Positions 40,147-48,855 of a stretch of DNA of 57,643 nucleotides are shown piece by piece (the stretch's first letter is position 1; every line of letters begins with the position of its first letter). The position numbers were made by a program, and so were the translations under genes. The stretch is taken from positions 1 to 57,643 of the forward strand of contig NZ_JABBMT010000023.1 in assembly GCF_012927645.1 (NCBI RefSeq), written 5' to 3'. The notes under the pieces were generated by a model. That model ran no database searches and was not told the origin of the DNA. It saw only the letters and a program-made list of their open reading frames with translations. The DNA is from Pseudoalteromonas arctica. Lineage in GTDB: Bacteria; Pseudomonadota; Gammaproteobacteria; Enterobacterales; Alteromonadaceae.

Positions 40147-40871
40147 TGCGCGGTGTAACCACCGTCAATACTTTGCAAACTGCCGGTAATAAAGCTGGCA
40201 TCATCACTGGCTAGAAACGTAACTAATGCCGCGACTTCATCAGCTTGGCCTAATCGACCAAGTGGCTGTAATGCACCTTCTTCGGCAACTATAGCGCCTT
40301 TATCTGCGCCACTACGAGCACAATATGAGTCGATTGCATTATGAAAAAGCGGTGTTTCTATGGTGCCTGGGCACACTGCATTGGTGCGAATATTAAACTG
40401 GGCGTAATCCAGTGCGGTAGTTTTTGCTATTGATGCGAGGGCATGTTTGGTTAAGTTATACGCAAACGAGTTGTTTTTAGCTATGATGGCTTGATCTGAG
40501 GCAATTAAAATAATCACCCCATTTCGTTGCGCTTTCATGCTCGGTAGTACGCTTTGAATTGCCGCGTAGGCACCCTTTACATTAAGTGCAAACAAACTGT
40601 CTAAGGTTGCTTCATCAGTATTTTCGATGCTCGCACTTAAATGACGGCCGGCATTAGAGACTAATACATCAATGCGCTTTGTATCGTTGGCAATCTCAGT
40701 AATGATGGTTTTTACGGCGTTGACATCACTGACATCGCAGTGATGCCAAGTGCCTAACTCTGCAGCTTCTAGATCAAGGTTGTGTACTTGGTAACCATTA
40801 TTTAGAAAACGCTCAACAACAGCACGACCTATACCTTTACTGCCGCCTGTAACGATAGCAACCTTTGACAT
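40143..40871 (-). CDS. short-chain dehydrogenase/reductase
   Basis: The 242-residue protein has the NAD(P) motif TGGSKGIGRA (residues 8-17), VSNAG, a catalytic serine in LIASDQA and the YNLTKHA active-site motif (Tyr about residue 148). It ends with a LQSIDGGYTAQ C-terminus. A CDVSD segment near residue 48 suggests cofactor contact. With the overlapping lactonase-like gene it probably oxidises a sugar such as an L-fucose- or rhamnose-like aldose; the substrate is inferred only from the pairing. Confidence 0.88.
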   Translation of the reverse strand: MSKVAIVTGGSKGIGRAVVERFLNNGYQVHNLDLEAAELGTWHHCDVSDVNAVKTIITEIANDTKRIDVLVSNAGRHLSASIENTDEATLDSLFALNVKGAYAAIQSVLPSMKAQRNGVIILIASDQAIIAKNNSFAYNLTKHALASIAKTTALDYAQFNIRTNAVCPGTIETPLFHNAIDSYCARSGADKGAIVAEEGALQPLGRLGQADEVAALVTFLASDDASFITGSLQSIDGGYTAQ

Positions 40872-40880
40872 GGTATTTCC

Positions 40881-41369
40881 TTAGTGATTGTGACCACAAC
40901 CGCCTTCACTGTGGACATGGCCGTGTGATACTTCTTCGCTAGTCGCTTCACGTACGCTAAGTACTTGCACATCAAACGTTAGTGTCTTGCCTGCAAATGG
41001 GTGGTTTAAATCACAATCAGCATTGAAACGGCCTACTTTCACGATCGTTACTTGATGGCGACCTTGGTTAGAGTTAACCATTGCTGTCATACCTGGTTTC
41101 CAGACTTTAGTATCACCTTGTAAATGTTTTAATGGGATGCGTTGAATAAGATCATCAACACGTTCACCGTAAGATTCACTCGGTGTAAGTGTCACGCTGA
41201 AGCTATCGCCAGCAGCCTTGCCTTCAATGGCTGTTTCAAGACATGGAAGCATACCTTCCAAACCATGAATATAGGTTAGCGGCTCACTGCCAGTACTTGT
41301 TTCTAGTTGCTCGCCCGCTTCACTTAATGTGTAGTGAAATTCAACTGCCGAGTTTTTGCTAATTTGCAT
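40881..41369 (-). CDS. slyD: FKBP-type peptidyl-prolyl isomerase SlyD
   Basis: The 162-residue protein has the SlyD pattern MQISKNSAVEFHYTL, TYIHGLEGMLPCLETAIEGK and ESYGERV. An insert-in-flap domain follows (about residues 70-120, VWKPGMTAMV), then FNADCDLNHPFAGKTL, and a metal-binding His/Cys tail (HGHVHSEGGCGHNH). It is a cytoplasmic prolyl isomerase and chaperone that also handles nickel. It lies 10 bp upstream of the SDR on the same strand, possibly sharing a transcript. Confidence 0.95.
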   Translation of the reverse strand: MQISKNSAVEFHYTLSEAGEQLETSTGSEPLTYIHGLEGMLPCLETAIEGKAAGDSFSVTLTPSESYGERVDDLIQRIPLKHLQGDTKVWKPGMTAMVNSNQGRHQVTIVKVGRFNADCDLNHPFAGKTLTFDVQVLSVREATSEEVSHGHVHSEGGCGHNH

Positions 41370-41445
41370 GCCGATCTCTTTAATTTTACTGGAATGAAAA
41401 GCTAATTTTACGCTAAATAAGCTGGATTATAAACTGCTGGTTCGG

Positions 41446-42945
41446 TTAGTGTGGTTGCTTTAAGGTTCTTTCAAGCTCTGAAAGTAAGCCTTCGTCATGC
41501 AATTGTGACACAGCTTTTGTTGCTTGCGGCAAATGTAGTACCAGCTGGGTGCCGGGCGTTAAAATACTCGACGCACTAAGTTTATTCCACTGGGCTAAAT
41601 CACTGTGCGGCACATCATACAGCTGGCTAATTTCCCAGATAGTATCACCAGGCTTTACCTGGTATTGGATTGTGATAGTGGGGATCGCTATTTCAGTTTG
41701 TTCAAGGTAAGGACTGATTTTATAATTGATAGTTAACGAGTCTGGCATGGTGCGAGGTTGGCCAACCATCAGTGCTTCACCAATACCGATTAAATTAGAA
41801 ACTTTGTTATTCAGCGCTTTTAGTTTGTTAACTGATAATCCAAAACGACGAGCAATCGAGTACAAAGTATCATTTTTTTTCACTGTATATTCACCGGTAA
41901 AGTTATTCTTAAAAAATTGACTGCTTAGCAAGCTTTGTTGTTGTAATGGCAGTAATAAAGTGTGCGGGCCATTAGGTGAGCTCTGGTTTTTTAAATAGCC
42001 AGGATTAAGTTTGTGTAGTTGATTGCGACCTATACCTGATAAGTTTGCGATCACCGAAAAATCAAATTGCTGACCCACATTAAATTCTGTTGTAAGGGCT
42101 TTGTTGGCGAGTTTAGGGCGGTGTAGTCCGCGCTGAGGGTTTTGTATTAAGTAGCTTAACGCCATTAGTTTTGGCACATATTCAGAGGTTTCTTTGGGTA
42201 ACTTTAACGACCAGTAATCAGTGCTTTTTCCGCGTTTTTTATTATCAGCAATTGCACGTTTTACACGTCCTTCACCACTATTATAAGCCGCTAATGCGTG
42301 TAACCAGTCGCCATCAAAGCGTTTATGTAAATACTCTAAATAGGCCAGAGCTGCATTTGTTGAAGCGAGAACATCTTTGCGCCCGTCATACCATTGATCT
42401 GATTTTATACCGAAGTGATGAGCTGTCGCACCGACTAATTGCCATACCCCAACTGCTTGTTCAGATGAGCTAACAGTAGGGCGAAAATCACTTTCCACAA
42501 AGGGCAATAAGGCTAACTCCATGGGTAACTTACGTTGCTCTATTTTACTAACTATATGATAAAGATAAGGTGCAGCTCGGGTGCTGACAACCTGTAAGTA
42601 TTTTGGTTGCTTGGTATACCAAGCAATGCGTTTATTTAGTGCTTTGTTTAAATAAATTTGAATGGTTAAATTATTCGCAATATGTTGCCATAAATCTTTA
42701 TTGCGAGTGTGCGCTTGAGGCACAACAGTGGCTTGTTGTGCTGGAACGGTTAATGTTATTTTTTGTTTTTTATGCTGGGCATCGGTGAGCTGTGCTGAGT
42801 TATTTAATGACGGTTTAAGGTGATTAAAAATAACCGGAGCTTGCACAGTATCACTTGGCGCTGAATGTGGCTCAGTGCTTTGGCAACCGAATAGTAAAAT
42901 TAAAGTCACAAACAGGGCGAAGAGGTAACTGCGCATAAACATCAC
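41446..42945 (-). CDS. mltD: membrane-bound lytic murein transglycosylase D-like
   Basis: The 499-residue lipoprotein (LILLFGCQS lipobox, cysteine about residue 21) has a family-1 SLT domain with the catalytic glutamate in LPFVESDFRP. It also has QAVGVWQLVGATAHHFG and HALAAYNSGEGRV. Two LysM repeats follow (YTVKKNDTLYSIARRFG and YQVKPGDTIWEISQLYD). It cleaves glycan strands to 1,6-anhydro products. E. coli MltD is 452 residues. It is read as a single-gene unit. Confidence 0.93.
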   Translation of the reverse strand: MMFMRSYLFALFVTLILLFGCQSTEPHSAPSDTVQAPVIFNHLKPSLNNSAQLTDAQHKKQKITLTVPAQQATVVPQAHTRNKDLWQHIANNLTIQIYLNKALNKRIAWYTKQPKYLQVVSTRAAPYLYHIVSKIEQRKLPMELALLPFVESDFRPTVSSSEQAVGVWQLVGATAHHFGIKSDQWYDGRKDVLASTNAALAYLEYLHKRFDGDWLHALAAYNSGEGRVKRAIADNKKRGKSTDYWSLKLPKETSEYVPKLMALSYLIQNPQRGLHRPKLANKALTTEFNVGQQFDFSVIANLSGIGRNQLHKLNPGYLKNQSSPNGPHTLLLPLQQQSLLSSQFFKNNFTGEYTVKKNDTLYSIARRFGLSVNKLKALNNKVSNLIGIGEALMVGQPRTMPDSLTINYKISPYLEQTEIAIPTITIQYQVKPGDTIWEISQLYDVPHSDLAQWNKLSASSILTPGTQLVLHLPQATKAVSQLHDEGLLSELERTLKQPH

Positions 42946-42990
42946 TAAATTAATATCCTTTTAAAAGTCTAGCACATCCGCGTGCGAGCA

Positions 42991-44010
42991 CTATCTTGAC
43001 TGTTTAACTCGTTTAAGTCCAGCCTCTAGAAACAATGGATAGGCCTTTCGTGCTACCTCATCAACTTGGTAGTCTTTTGCAAACTGCTGATCAAAGCTTT
43101 GCTGTAATTGCACTAAATCTTGCTCTGGATAGTTTTTTACATGCTGTTGTATCGCGTGCAAAAAGTTTAATGGTTGCTGTAAGTCGTTTCGCTTTAGGAC
43201 GCTTCCGTGGCCTGGAAGGATTATCTTGATGCGCTGATCTGAGTGAAGTTGCGTGAGTGTTTGCAGCCAGTTATTAAAATTACCATGGCCGGGATAAGGT
43301 AGCCAATCAACCACATCAGCACCAACTAAAATGCGATGATTTTCGGCTCCGAGAGTTAAATCACCATTAGTATGGGCTAGGTGTGCGTTAACCGTGACTG
43401 GGTAGTTGCCAAGATCAATGGTTAAGCTATCAACAACGTAAGTTTGTGGTGGTTGTAGTTGATATTGGCGCCAACGTAATAATCGCTGTTTAGCTAAATT
43501 GAGTTTATCTTGCCAGTGCTGTTGTTGCGCTTCAGGCTGCTGGGCTAAACGTTGTAAACTCAATTCGATACTTTTTTCATAGCTATCAAGTTTATTAGAA
43601 TAGGTTTGTTGTAGCATACTAAATTCAGTAGCAAGCTGTTGATGGACAATTAATTGAGCATCGGGGAAATGATGCTGCAAAATAGCCATGCCTAGTAAAT
43701 GGTCATCATGGAAGTGACTAGCAACTAAGTAACATAAGGGGGTTTTTAAGGTGCTTTTTAGTTGCTTAACGGTTGCTTCAACAGCGGCAAAGTCGCCACT
43801 GGCATCAAACATTAACGCGCATTTATCACCTTCAATGAGCACTTGGTTTGAGTCATAAAAGCGTAAAGCTCGTTGCTGCTCTAAAAATTGTATGTTAGGA
43901 GAGATTGTTTGCCACTGTGTTGCTGCAACAGCAGTGCTGAGTGCAACAAGATTAAAGCTGAGCAATAAAAGTGCAGTTAACTGAGCGGAGAAATAAAAAG
44001 GATGAGTCAT
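42991..44010 (-). CDS. secreted metallo-beta-lactamase-fold hydrolase
   Basis: The 339-residue protein has a signal peptide (LLLLSFNLVALSTAVAA) and the zinc motif SHFHDDH near residue 98. A VNAHLAHTNGDLTLG segment, VGADVVDW and ILPGHGSV carry the remaining ligands. The fold covers beta-lactamases, lactonases and quinoprotein-relay hydrolases. A Gln-rich helical stretch around residues 150-180 is unusual. The substrate is unknown; a beta-lactam role is not implied. Confidence 0.83.
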   Translation of the reverse strand: MTHPFYFSAQLTALLLLSFNLVALSTAVAATQWQTISPNIQFLEQQRALRFYDSNQVLIEGDKCALMFDASGDFAAVEATVKQLKSTLKTPLCYLVASHFHDDHLLGMAILQHHFPDAQLIVHQQLATEFSMLQQTYSNKLDSYEKSIELSLQRLAQQPEAQQQHWQDKLNLAKQRLLRWRQYQLQPPQTYVVDSLTIDLGNYPVTVNAHLAHTNGDLTLGAENHRILVGADVVDWLPYPGHGNFNNWLQTLTQLHSDQRIKIILPGHGSVLKRNDLQQPLNFLHAIQQHVKNYPEQDLVQLQQSFDQQFAKDYQVDEVARKAYPLFLEAGLKRVKQSR

Positions 44011-44092
44011 AACCGTATTGCCAAAATAGAGAAAGTAAAATAGGCAAGTTAGCTGATTTTGTTTTTAATTGATACTGGAATTCACGAGATAA

Positions 44093-44117
44093 TAAAAAAA
44101 AGCGCGACAGCGCTTTT
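44093..44117 (-). terminator. intrinsic terminator after zapA
   Basis: AGCGC (44101-44105) pairs with GCGCT (44110-44114) and, on the minus strand, is followed by eight T residues. The stem begins within bases of the zapA stop codon. Confidence 0.9.
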
Positions 44118-44417
44118 TTATTCGGCTGACGATTGCCCTAAGTAAGCACTGAGCTTATCGATGAGCTGATCTTGCTGTTGTTGGGTAACGCTTTGCTGGT
44201 TTTTTGCTTCGAGTAACTCATGGCTAATATTCAAGGCTGCCATTAATAAGGCTTTTTGATCATTGCGCACTGTTGAGCGCTGCTTCATTTGCTCAACCAA
44301 ATCATTTAAGTATTTGGCTGCTGCAATGAGTGCATCTTCTTGCCCTGATGGGCAAGCAAATTGCTGCTCTTTACCAAGCAACTCAACTGTGACTCGCTGG
44401 TTTTGCAGCTCAGACAT
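44118..44417 (-). CDS. zapA: cell division protein ZapA
   Basis: The 99-residue protein has the ZapA globular head (VTVELLGKEQQFACPSGQEDALIAAAKYLNDLVEQM in overlapping parts). A C-terminal coiled coil follows (LNISHELLEAKNQQSVTQQQQDQLIDKL, likewise). It bundles FtsZ filaments at midcell. The start overlaps the stop of the upstream coiled-coil gene (TAATG). No 6S RNA is evident directly downstream, unlike in E. coli. Confidence 0.95.
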   Translation of the reverse strand: MSELQNQRVTVELLGKEQQFACPSGQEDALIAAAKYLNDLVEQMKQRSTVRNDQKALLMAALNISHELLEAKNQQSVTQQQQDQLIDKLSAYLGQSSAE

Positions 44418-44647
44418 TAGTTAGCCTGTTGGGCGCTTTGTAGCTTCTCAAGTAAACCCGTTAAAGTTGTGCTGGTGTCTTTTTGTTTTTCTTCACTTTC
44501 AAGTACTTCAAGTTGAAGAATTTCATTTTCATCGATTAGCTTACTATTTTTATCTTTAAGCTCGCTAACCTGAGTTTGTAGCTGTGAATTTTGGTTAATT
44601 AATTGGTCGATCAATTGTTCTAGTTGAGAAAGAGTATCGTTATTCAT
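44417..44647 (-). CDS. small coiled-coil protein upstream of zapA (TIGR02449-like)
   Basis: The 76-residue product (from MNNDTLSQLEQLIDQL) is almost entirely heptad coiled coil, with NSQLQTQVSELKDKNSKL and a conserved-looking ENEILQLEVLESEEKQKD. It matches the small ZapB-like proteins that precede zapA in many gammaproteobacteria. The start is uncertain: in-frame ATGs at 44659 and 44683 also lack good ribosome sites. Translational coupling with zapA suggests a role in division. Confidence 0.8.
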   Translation of the reverse strand: MNNDTLSQLEQLIDQLINQNSQLQTQVSELKDKNSKLIDENEILQLEVLESEEKQKDTSTTLTGLLEKLQSAQQAN

Positions 44648-44881
44648 AAAGGCGCTCATAAAACTGTGATTATTGTCATGCAAATGTAAAGCAAAGTTGC
44701 TTTATATGCCAGCATTTACGTGTGTTTTGGCTGATTTTTATTTAATGTTAATAAGCTGTTCAGGCTAGCGACTAATTTGTTCATAAGTGGTTCACTTAAT
44801 AGCCAGCAATTTATGACCCTAGATGTTTTATGTTGTAGAATATAACTAACCTCAATGAGTTTATTTAAGCGAAATTATATT

Positions 44882-45721
44882 ATGCTCAGTTACAGACACT
44901 CATTTCATGCTGGAAACCCAGCCGATGTCGTTAAACATTTGGTATTAGCTCAGGTATTAAGTTACCAGACGCTCAAAGATAAGCCATTGGACTATATCGA
45001 TACTCACTCAGGCGCTGGCTTTTTTGAATTAGCCGATGCTGATGCACAAAAAACGCAAGAATACCTTAATGGCATTGCTAAGCTTTATCAACATCGCAGT
45101 GAGCATCAGGAACTAAATGATTATATTGATTTAATTAAATCATTTAATGACACAGAACAATTAGCTTTTTATCCGGGCTCGCCGAAAATTGCTCAGTACT
45201 TCTTGCGTCGTCAAGATAAAGGTTGGTTTTTTGAGCTACATCCGCGAGATTTGGCATTACTACAAGAAAACATGAGCAATAAGCGCTCAATTCGTGTCCG
45301 CGGCGAGGATGGCTTTACGGGTCTGGTGGGGTTATTGCCCCCCGTTTCGCGCAGAGCATGTGTACTCATTGATCCACCTTATGAAATTAAAGACGATTAC
45401 GACACAGTGGTAAAAACATTAACTAAGGCTTATCAACGCTTTGCTACTGGTACTTACATGATTTGGTATCCGGTGGTTGACAGAGAGCGGATTGAGCGTA
45501 TGGAAGAGGGGTTGATTGCTTCAGGTATGCGTAACATTCAGTTATTTGAATTGGCGACTGAAGCAGATACCGACGTGCATGGCATGACTGCGTCGGGGAT
45601 GATAGTAATTAATCCACCGTGGAAGTTAAAACAAACTATGGATAAAGTGTTACCTGAGTTAGTTAACTTTTTAAGTGATTCATCAGGTTTTTATCGCAGC
45701 GAGCAATTAGTCGCCGAATAA
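44882..45721 (+). CDS. rlmJ: 23S rRNA (adenine2030-N6)-methyltransferase RlmJ
   Basis: Start at 44882 (MLSYRHSFHAGNPADVVKH), the family's invariant beginning; upstream codons are extra. The 279 residues include DYIDTHSGAGFFEL, YPGSPKIAQYFLR, VRGEDGFTGL, the catalytic IDPPYEIKDDY and TYMIWYPVVD. It methylates A2030 of 23S rRNA using S-adenosylmethionine. It stands alone on the plus strand and ends at a shared terminator. Confidence 0.97.
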   Translation: MLSYRHSFHAGNPADVVKHLVLAQVLSYQTLKDKPLDYIDTHSGAGFFELADADAQKTQEYLNGIAKLYQHRSEHQELNDYIDLIKSFNDTEQLAFYPGSPKIAQYFLRRQDKGWFFELHPRDLALLQENMSNKRSIRVRGEDGFTGLVGLLPPVSRRACVLIDPPYEIKDDYDTVVKTLTKAYQRFATGTYMIWYPVVDRERIERMEEGLIASGMRNIQLFELATEADTDVHGMTASGMIVINPPWKLKQTMDKVLPELVNFLSDSSGFYRSEQLVAE

Positions 45722-45726
45722 ACATC

Positions 45727-45756
45727 GGAACGCCCAGTTCACTGGGCGTTTAATTA
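45727..45756. terminator. bidirectional terminator between rlmJ and the META lipoprotein gene
   Basis: AACGCCCAGT (45729-45738) pairs with ACTGGGCGTT (45741-45750) with a two-base gap. The arms are flanked by short T or A tracts and lie between convergent genes. Confidence 0.85.
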
Positions 45757-45761
45757 CAGAG

Positions 45762-46580
45762 TTAATTAAAATACACGGCTTTAAAAGTTGCCAATACTTT
45801 ACCTTGCTTATCTTTTAAGGTGAGTGATTCACCATTAATATTCCACGTCGCAGTATTTTCTAGTACGCCAGACATTGCAGTTTCTTGTTCCATCCCCTGA
45901 GAGCACATTTTTCTAGTGCTAGCTTGCGGGCTGAATGTCAGTGTTTGCTGATCTACTTGATAACTACCAGCAAAATTATTGCAGCCTAAAAAGCCATGGC
46001 TTTTGTTATCTTTACTAAATTGAATAAAGGGTTCTTTTGTTTCAACAGTGACTTGCACGCCATTTATAGTAACAGCTTTAAAATACGTATTTACTAAATC
46101 GACATTAGGCTTTTGCGGCGCAACTTTCGACACTACGACTTCATAAGGTGCTGCTTGTTGTGATTGCTCAAATGGATTGTTATGTGTAGTGCTTACATAT
46201 AATAGTTGGTCTTGATTGGTGATCCGTGCCATCACACTATAGCGATGACGTTGCTGCATTTTGCTCGCGTCGTAGCTAAGTTCTACTGTATAAGGCGGAG
46301 CGCCATTGATGTCAACAGTTTGTTGACTGATTATTTCTGCTTCAGTATCCATCTTTGACACGTCAGCTAGAGTCACTGTAAGTTGTGAACCAGGACGTAA
46401 CATGCTGCGATCAAGGTAGCTAACTTGAGTTGTTAAAGTTGCCATAGCTGTATCTTCAGTGGTTTGTTTAGTCTGTGGAGCTGGTAGGCTCTCGCACCCG
46501 TTAAGTGCCATTGCACTGCTGGCCAATAAACTAATGCTGGCAATCGATTTTAAAACTGAATAAGGTTTGTTCGATAGCAT
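45762..46580 (-). CDS. lipoprotein with YbaY-like and META/HslJ domains
   Basis: The 272-residue product has a lipoprotein signal (ISLLASSAMALNGCES, cysteine about residue 29). A YbaY-like beta domain (TQVSYLDRSMLRPGSQLTVTLADVS in two parts, PYTVELSYD, HRYSVMARIT) is followed by a C-terminal META domain with GFLGCNNFAGSYQVDQQTLTF and a STRKMCSQGMEQE segment. META/HslJ domains are linked to envelope stress and novobiocin resistance in E. coli. It is probably outer-membrane anchored. Confidence 0.85.
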   Translation of the reverse strand: MLSNKPYSVLKSIASISLLASSAMALNGCESLPAPQTKQTTEDTAMATLTTQVSYLDRSMLRPGSQLTVTLADVSKMDTEAEIISQQTVDINGAPPYTVELSYDASKMQQRHRYSVMARITNQDQLLYVSTTHNNPFEQSQQAAPYEVVVSKVAPQKPNVDLVNTYFKAVTINGVQVTVETKEPFIQFSKDNKSHGFLGCNNFAGSYQVDQQTLTFSPQASTRKMCSQGMEQETAMSGVLENTATWNINGESLTLKDKQGKVLATFKAVYFN

Positions 46581-46675
46581 GGTTTATTCCTTGAAATAAA
46601 TGAATTGGTTGATTTTTAATCTATGGATAGTTTACAGCGCTATTACTTAATCATAGCTTAATTATATTTAGGAAC

Positions 46676-46703
46676 AAAAAAAGGCGCATAAATGCACCTT
46701 TTT
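46676..46703 (-). terminator. intrinsic terminator after the PhnA-like gene
   Basis: On the minus strand AAAGGTGC pairs with GCGCCTTT (one G-U) around ATTTAT, followed by seven T residues. Confidence 0.85.
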
Positions 46704-46719
46704 GTAGGCAGAGAGATAT

Positions 46720-47286
46720 TTACTTCTTCACAAACTTGGTCAAAATAACAATACGCTGACCGTCAACACGCCCTTCTATATGTTCTGGGTTGCTGGTTAA
46801 GCCGATATTACGTACAGCCGTACCACGTTTAGCCGTTAAGCTACTACCCTTAACATCTAAATCTTTAATAAGTGTGACTGTATCGCCGGCTTGCAGTACC
46901 ACGCCGTTGCTATCAACATGTTTAATATCATCATTTTCAGCAAGTACTTTTTTAGCCCATGCTAACGTATCTTCTTCAAGATAGATCATGTCTAGTGCAT
47001 CTTGTGCCCAGACATTATCAGCAGCTAAACGGCTTAGCATACGGTACGCCACCACTTGTACCGCAGGTGTTTGGCTCCACATGCTATCGTTCAAGCAATG
47101 CCAATGAGTTGCAGTCAGATCAGTCGTGCCTTCAACTTGGTCTTTACAGGTTTGGCAGGTATAAATACATTTATCTGAATGAGCTTCAGTGACAGGTGGC
47201 ACTTCGTATACAGAAAGGTTTTCAGTTGCAGCACATAACTCACATTGGTTATTACTGCGTTCAACTAAGGCTTGTTCAATGCTCAT
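46720..47286 (-). CDS. PhnA-domain zinc-ribbon protein
   Basis: Start at 47286 (MSIEQALVERSNNQCELC); 14 upstream codons are open but unlike the family. The 188-residue product has an N-terminal zinc ribbon (CELC near residue 15, CQTC near 45). A PhnA C-terminal domain includes DSNGVVLQAGDTVTLIKDLDVKGSSLTAKRGTAVRNI read in overlapping parts. Despite the historic name, PhnA-like proteins are not phosphonate hydrolases. Function is unknown. Confidence 0.87.
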   Translation of the reverse strand: MSIEQALVERSNNQCELCAATENLSVYEVPPVTEAHSDKCIYTCQTCKDQVEGTTDLTATHWHCLNDSMWSQTPAVQVVAYRMLSRLAADNVWAQDALDMIYLEEDTLAWAKKVLAENDDIKHVDSNGVVLQAGDTVTLIKDLDVKGSSLTAKRGTAVRNIGLTSNPEHIEGRVDGQRIVILTKFVKK

Positions 47287-47533
47287 ATCAAGGCTCTTTT
47301 GGAGGTTAACAGAAAAGTAAGCTGTCATTATACTTAATCATCAGTCAAATTAGAACTTATCCATTGTTTTAGTGTGGGTATAGTGAAAAGTTTGGTTTTA
47401 CAGGATGTTTGCAGGCATTCAGTAAAAGGAGCATTATTGCTTAGGCAAGGCGCAAAAACCTTACTATACTGAGTACATAAAATAACAACAATTTAGCTGG
47501 CATGAGTCACTATCGTAATTAGTAGGAAATAAC

Positions 47534-48808
47534 ATGCTTGATACGCAAATAACCGCCGAGGTGCCAAAACTTGTTACACAATACATCGCAAGGCAGCCTA
47601 TCTTTGATGCTGAAACAGGAATTTATGCATACGAATTACTGTATCGAGATTCGATAAATAACGCGTTCCCTATTGGCACAACAGATGGTCAGGCTACTGG
47701 GCGGCTGTTTTTTAACGCTTTAATGCTGATTGGCATAGATAAACTTACTGCGAACCAGCGTGCTTTTATAAACCTTTCTTCAGATGCCCTGTTAGATGAT
47801 TTCCCTAAATTATTGCAACCAGATAGCGCAGTAATAGAAATTGTTGAACGAGCCGACAACATTGATAAAGTGAGCAGTCGCGTTACGGCTCTAAAAAAAG
47901 AGGGCTATACTTTTGCTCTCGATGATTATGATGGCGATGAAAAATGGGAGCCATTACTCCATTTAGTTGACTATATAAAGCTTGAAGTTGAAGAACCCAT
48001 CATTAAAACCAATATGCTGTTAAAAAAGCTTAAACGCCGTTTTCCTGATGTAAAAATCATAGTTGAACGAATTGAAACGCATGAACAATTTATGTTGCTA
48101 AAAAGTGCTGGCTGCGATTACTTTCAAGGCTTCTTTTTCGCGCGTCCAGAAATGCTCACTTACCATAATGTTGAGCCATCTAAATTTGCTGTTTTTGATT
48201 TGTTGCGTTGTACGTCGCGCCCCGATCTTGATTTTGACGAAGTTCATCAGTGGGTAGCGAAAGACGTCGGTTTGACTGCCCGTATTCTTAAATTAGTGAA
48301 TGCACGCTCAGGTAACCAGAATTTAGTGATCACCTCTATTTCACAAGCGGTTATTTATTTAGGTGAAGATGCGATTCGCCAATTTGTAAGAGTGTTGGCG
48401 CTTAGTGAATTAGGGGTTGATAAACCTAGTGAATTAACTAAGTTGGGGTTAACTCGCGCGTATTTTATGCAGTTAATGTTAGAGCCTGGTGGTAAAGAAA
48501 TGTCTGAGCGTGGTTACTTAGTTGGCTTGATGTCAGTGCTCGATGCTATTTTAAATATGGAACTGGATGTTATCGCAAAAGAGTTTTGTTTAGGCGATGA
48601 TTTATCCAGTGCACTGCTTAATTTTAACGGTATGTTAGGTGCTACTTTGCAGTTAGCTCGCGCGGTAGAAGAAGAAAATTGGTCATTAGCGGTTAAATTG
48701 TTAGTAACCATTCGCCCAGCTTCTCCAATCGATGTTATTTATAATGCTATGCTCGTAGCACGCCAATACGGCGATGAGGTTTTAGCCTCAATTATTGAAG
48801 ATGCTTAA
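47534..48808 (+). CDS. EAL-HDOD signalling protein, degenerate EAL
   Basis: The 424-residue protein has an N-terminal EAL-like domain (about residues 15-205) with IFDAETGIYAYELLYRDS, DDYDGDEKWEPL and KIIVERIETHEQF. A C-terminal HDOD domain follows (about 210-400; VGLTARILKLVNARSG, SQAVIYLGEDAIRQFVRVLAL). Several catalytic EAL positions are changed (DDFG is DDYDG), so cyclic-di-GMP hydrolysis is doubtful and a binding or scaffold role is more likely. This is the YuxH/CdgJ-like architecture. Confidence 0.92.
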   Translation: MLDTQITAEVPKLVTQYIARQPIFDAETGIYAYELLYRDSINNAFPIGTTDGQATGRLFFNALMLIGIDKLTANQRAFINLSSDALLDDFPKLLQPDSAVIEIVERADNIDKVSSRVTALKKEGYTFALDDYDGDEKWEPLLHLVDYIKLEVEEPIIKTNMLLKKLKRRFPDVKIIVERIETHEQFMLLKSAGCDYFQGFFFARPEMLTYHNVEPSKFAVFDLLRCTSRPDLDFDEVHQWVAKDVGLTARILKLVNARSGNQNLVITSISQAVIYLGEDAIRQFVRVLALSELGVDKPSELTKLGLTRAYFMQLMLEPGGKEMSERGYLVGLMSVLDAILNMELDVIAKEFCLGDDLSSALLNFNGMLGATLQLARAVEEENWSLAVKLLVTIRPASPIDVIYNAMLVARQYGDEVLASIIEDA

Positions 48809-48855
48809 TACCTTAATTATTATGCGCCATCATCCATATACTTGAAAAGACGACT

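Noticed and set aside
42991..44010. Antibiotic-resistance beta-lactamase
   Set aside because: The metallo-beta-lactamase fold is shared by many hydrolases and the sequence lacks features that point to a beta-lactam substrate.
44010..44117. 6S RNA gene next to zapA
   Set aside because: Only about 100 bp remain between zapA and the next gene and they hold a terminator; no long 6S-type stem is visible.
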